A stretch of 64,000 nucleotides of DNA from JACVRM01 sp963817375 (GTDB taxonomy: Bacteria > Actinomycetota > Thermoleophilia > Gaiellales > Gaiellaceae). The notes under the pieces are model-generated. The model searched no databases. It saw only the letters and a program-made list of their open reading frames with translations, and was not told where the DNA came from. Location of the stretch: contig CAWFOB010000001.1 of assembly GCA_963817375.1 (NCBI GenBank), positions 248,001-312,000 on the forward strand, written 5' to 3'. Position numbers and translations under genes: made by a program. Positions 61,521 to 64,000 of the stretch are shown here, piece by piece. Within the stretch, counting starts at the first letter, position 1. The number at the start of each line of letters is the position of its first letter.

Positions 61521-62650
61521 ACCTCGACCTGACGCCCGAGCACGAGCTGCTGCGGCGCACGGTTCGCGAGTTCGCGGAGGAGCGCGTGGCGCCGGTCGCC
61601 GCGGAGCTCGACCGCGAGCACCGCTTCCCCTACGAGCTCGTCGCCGAGCTGGCCGAGCTGGGCCTGATGGGCATGACGATCCCGGAGGAGTACGGCGGCG
61701 CCGGCACCGACACCGTCTCGTACGCGATCGCGGTCGAGGAGCTGACGCGCATCGACTCGTCCGTCGCGATCACATTGGCGGCGCACCACTCGCTCGGGAC
61801 GCTGCCGATCTTCTACTTCGGGAGCGACGAGCAGAAGCGCGAGTGGCTGCCGCAGCTCGCGTCGGGAGAGCGGCTCGCGGCGTTCGGGCTGACCGAGGCG
61901 AACGCCGGCTCCGACGCCGGCGCGGCGCGCACGCGCGCCGAGCTGCGCTCCGGCGAGTGGATCGTGAACGGCTCGAAGATGTTCATCACCAACGCCGGCA
62001 CCGACATCAGCGCGTGCGTGACGATCACGGCGGTCACCGGCGAGGGCGAGATCTCGAACATCATCGTCCCGAACGGGACGGCGGGCTACGAGATCTCGCC
62101 GCCGATGGAGAAGCTCGGCTGGCGGGCGTCGGACACGCGTGAGCTGTCGTTCAAGGACGCGGCCGTGCCCGAGGCCAACCTGCTCGGGCCGCGCGGCGAG
62201 GGCTTCCGGCAGTTCCTCACCATCCTCGACGGCGGCCGGATCTCCGTCGCCGCGATGGGCGTCGGCCTCGCCCAGGGCGCCTACGACCTCGCCTACCGGT
62301 ACGCGCAGGAGCGCGAGCAGTTCGGCAAGCCGATCGCGAAGTTCCAGGCCGTCCAGTTCGCGCTGGCGGACATGGCGACCGAGATCGAGGCCGGCCGCCA
62401 CCTCGTCTACCGGGCAGCGTGGCTGAAGGATCAGGGCCGTCCGTTCGCGCTCGAAGCCGCGATGGCGAAGCTCTACACGGGCGAGCTCTCGCACCGAGCC
62501 GCCAACTCGGCGCTCCAGATTCATGGCGGCTACGGCTTCATGGAGGAGTCCGCGATCTCGCGCCTGTACCGCGACCAGAAGATCCTCGAGATCGGCGAGG
62601 GCACGAACGAGGTGCAGCGCATGGTGATCGCAAGGCACCTCGGGCTTTGA
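61517..62650 (+). CDS. Acyl-CoA dehydrogenase (possible isovaleryl-CoA type)
   Basis: A 377-residue flavoenzyme. FGLTEANAGSDAGAARTRA and KMFITNAGTD bind FAD and substrate; IHGGYGFMEESAISRLYRDQ and ILEIGEGTNEVQRMVIAR close the active site. The glutamate that acts as base differs in position between isovaleryl and other dehydrogenases and I cannot settle it by eye. MCC alpha and beta nearby favour isovaleryl-CoA. GTG start overlaps pepA, and the stop overlaps the hydrolase start. Confidence 0.92.
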   Translation: MNLDLTPEHELLRRTVREFAEERVAPVAAELDREHRFPYELVAELAELGLMGMTIPEEYGGAGTDTVSYAIAVEELTRIDSSVAITLAAHHSLGTLPIFYFGSDEQKREWLPQLASGERLAAFGLTEANAGSDAGAARTRAELRSGEWIVNGSKMFITNAGTDISACVTITAVTGEGEISNIIVPNGTAGYEISPPMEKLGWRASDTRELSFKDAAVPEANLLGPRGEGFRQFLTILDGGRISVAAMGVGLAQGAYDLAYRYAQEREQFGKPIAKFQAVQFALADMATEIEAGRHLVYRAAWLKDQGRPFALEAAMAKLYTGELSHRAANSALQIHGGYGFMEESAISRLYRDQKILEIGEGTNEVQRMVIARHLGL

Positions 62651-63513
62651 CCGAGGGCGCCGTCACCCGCCCCGACGGCCGCACCGTCGCCTACGCGACG
62701 TGGGGCGATCCCGACGGCCGGCCGCTGCTGCAGATCCACGGCACACCCGGATCGCGGCTCTCGCGCAGCCCCCACGAAGAGGAGTACGTGAACGCCGGCG
62801 CGCACGTCGTGACGTTCGACCGGCCTGGCTACGGGCAGTCGTCGCCGTGGCGCGACCGCACCGTCCTGGACATCGCCGACGACGCGCTGGCGGTCGCCGA
62901 CGCGCTCGGCTGGGACCGGTTCAGCGTGCTCGGGATCAGCGGCGGCGGCCCGCACGCGCTCGCGCTCGGCGTCCGCGCGCCCGAGCGCATCGTCCGCCTC
63001 GGCGTCGCCGTCGGCGGGACGCCGGCAGAGCTCATCGACCCTGACGATCTGATCGCGCACAACGCGGAGGGCCTGCGCCGCGTCCGCGAGGAGGGCCGCG
63101 AGAGCCTCGAGGAGTTCATGGCCCCGATCGCCGAGCACCTCGCAGCCGACACGATGGCGGCGTTCGACGACGCGATGGCCGACTCGCCCGAGCCCGACCG
63201 CGAGTGGATGGCGCGCCCCGAGGTGCGGAAGACGCTCGTCGAGGGCATCGCCGAGGGCTTCGCGAACGGCCCGCAGGGCTGGTTCGACGACGCGTGGGCG
63301 CTCAGCACCGACTGGGGCTTCCCGCTCGGCGCGGTCGCCGCGCCCGTCTGGTTCTGGTACGGCGAGCTCGACCGCAACGTCCCGATCGGCGCCGTGCGGA
63401 AGATGACCGAGCAGCTGAACGTCGCCGCCTTCGAGCTCATCCCCGGCAAGGGCCATTTCGGGTGGCTCGAGCAGGAGGACCAGGTGCTGCGGACGCTTCT
63501 CTCCGCCGCCTGA
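62647..63513 (+). CDS. Alpha/beta hydrolase
   Basis: A 288-residue hydrolase. The oxyanion-hole HGTPGSRLS, FDRPGYGQSS, nucleophile elbow GISGGGPHAL, an acid in WYGELDRNVP and histidine in PGKGHFGWL complete the triad. Esters or thioesters are possible substrates. The start is TTG 62647, overlapping the previous stop (TTGA). Confidence 0.88.
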   Translation: MTEGAVTRPDGRTVAYATWGDPDGRPLLQIHGTPGSRLSRSPHEEEYVNAGAHVVTFDRPGYGQSSPWRDRTVLDIADDALAVADALGWDRFSVLGISGGGPHALALGVRAPERIVRLGVAVGGTPAELIDPDDLIAHNAEGLRRVREEGRESLEEFMAPIAEHLAADTMAAFDDAMADSPEPDREWMARPEVRKTLVEGIAEGFANGPQGWFDDAWALSTDWGFPLGAVAAPVWFWYGELDRNVPIGAVRKMTEQLNVAAFELIPGKGHFGWLEQEDQVLRTLLSAA

Positions 63514-63515
63514 GA

Positions 63516-63521
63516 TAGCCT
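63516..63521 (+). promoter_or_regulatory. Putative leaderless -10 of the MBL-fold gene
   Basis: TAGCCT ends 8 bases before the GTG start at 63530. Confidence 0.5.
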
Positions 63522-63529
63522 CACCGCTC

Positions 63530-64000
63530 GTGATCTTCCGGCAGTTCGTGGATGAAGATCTCGGCTGTGCCTCCTACCTGGTAGGCGACGAGAAGGCCCA
63601 CGAGGCCGTCGTCGTCGACCCCGCGTACGCGATCGAGCGGTACCTGGAGCAGGCCGAGCGCGACGACGTGCGCATCGTGGCCGTGCTGGAGACGCACACG
63701 CACGCCGATCACGTCTCCGGGCACGGGCGCTTCGCGCTCGAGCACGGCATCCCGGTGCGGATCAACCCGATTGCCGAGCCCGACTACGCGTTCGAGCCGC
63801 TCGCAGACGGCGAGGAGGTCGCCGTCGGCGAGGTCACGCTCCGCGCCGTGCACACGCCCGGGCACCGGCCCGAGCACACGTGCTTCGCGGTCACCGACCA
63901 CACACGCGGTGACGAGCCCTGGCTGCTGCTGACCGGCGACTCGCTGTTCGTCGGCGACGCGGCCCGGCCGGACCTGGCCGTCGAGGCCCGCGAGGGCGCG
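63530..64000 (+). CDS. MBL-fold metallo-hydrolase, persulfide dioxygenase-like (5' part)
   Basis: The first 157 codons lie in the window; the frame is open to the end. VIFRQFVDEDLGCASYLVGD leads into the metal-binding THTHADHVSGHGRF motif and later HTPGHRPEH and LLTGDSLFVGDAARPDL. This is the persulfide dioxygenase/glyoxalase II-like branch; many such proteins continue into a rhodanese domain, which would be outside the window. GTG start. Confidence 0.88.
   Translation, partial: MIFRQFVDEDLGCASYLVGDEKAHEAVVVDPAYAIERYLEQAERDDVRIVAVLETHTHADHVSGHGRFALEHGIPVRINPIAEPDYAFEPLADGEEVAVGEVTLRAVHTPGHRPEHTCFAVTDHTRGDEPWLLLTGDSLFVGDAARPDLAVEAREGA

Overview
The window is very GC-rich, is dense with genes, uses many GTG starts and 4-bp ATGA/GTGA gene junctions, and has many leaderless-looking promoters. 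Together with the protein content (WhiG/FliA-type sigma factor, ANTAR regulator, EF-G2-like GTPase, large cyclase-ATPase regulator, 3Fe-4S ferredoxin, SCP2 and DUF2630-like proteins) this points to a soil-type actinobacterium, most likely of class Thermoleophilia. That placement is inference from gene style, not from a marker gene. No rRNA, CRISPR array, transposase or integrase was seen.

Layout: 1-1.8 kb is the end of a peptide-type ABC importer. 1.8-4.9 kb holds an EF-G2-like GTPase with a zinc-ribbon partner and a repeat patch. 5-8.8 kb is a cyclase/ATPase/TPR regulator facing a sigma factor gene. 9.1-10.5 kb has tRNA-Trp, an MFS exporter and a 34-bp copy of the tRNA 3' end. 10.6-12.8 kb has a c-type haem protein, a GAP-family transporter, a patch of gene remnants and a phosphatase. 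12.9-18.9 kb is a two-component system followed by a redox operon (ApbE, ferric-reductase-like membrane haem protein, NuoF-like protein, 3Fe-4S ferredoxin), then an ANTAR regulator. 19.5-21.5 kb has a strongly structured, promoter-preceded RNA region ahead of trhA and a desaturase. 21.5-27.1 kb has a SnoaL-like protein, an AhcY-like gene with broken frame, a collagen-like protein and an ABC exporter with a lipoprotein-like partner. 27.2-33.4 kb has a second two-component system, a GT4 glycosyltransferase, a deacetylase and an MFS exporter. 33.5-38.5 kb is a cupredoxin and a MoxR/DUF58/VWA operon. 38.5-44.6 kb is a copper-handling cluster (CopC-CopD fusion, YcnI/DUF1775 and secreted partners) riddled with single-base frame breaks. 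45.2-51.2 kb has a CoA-binding protein, PlsC, a secreted NlpC/P60 operon and a secreted glycosidase-like protein. 51.1-64 kb has moeA, LysE, and a leucine/isovalerate-type catabolic neighbourhood (MCC alpha and beta, enoyl-CoA hydratase, acyl-CoA dehydrogenase) with pepA, an alpha/beta hydrolase and the start of an MBL-fold hydrolase.

Working together: the 12.9-18.9 kb block reads as a sensor-controlled electron path from soluble NuoF-like and ferredoxin proteins to a two-haem membrane protein. The 24.1-30.2 kb block is two divergent operons sharing a repeat-rich control region. The 38.5-44.6 kb block plus the cupredoxin suggests copper delivery or detoxification at the cell surface.

Reading quality: about ten otherwise well-conserved genes carry small frame breaks, nearly all readable as one extra base, and these are concentrated at 38.9-43.4 kb. 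I treat most as probable sequence or assembly errors, but real gene decay is not excluded.
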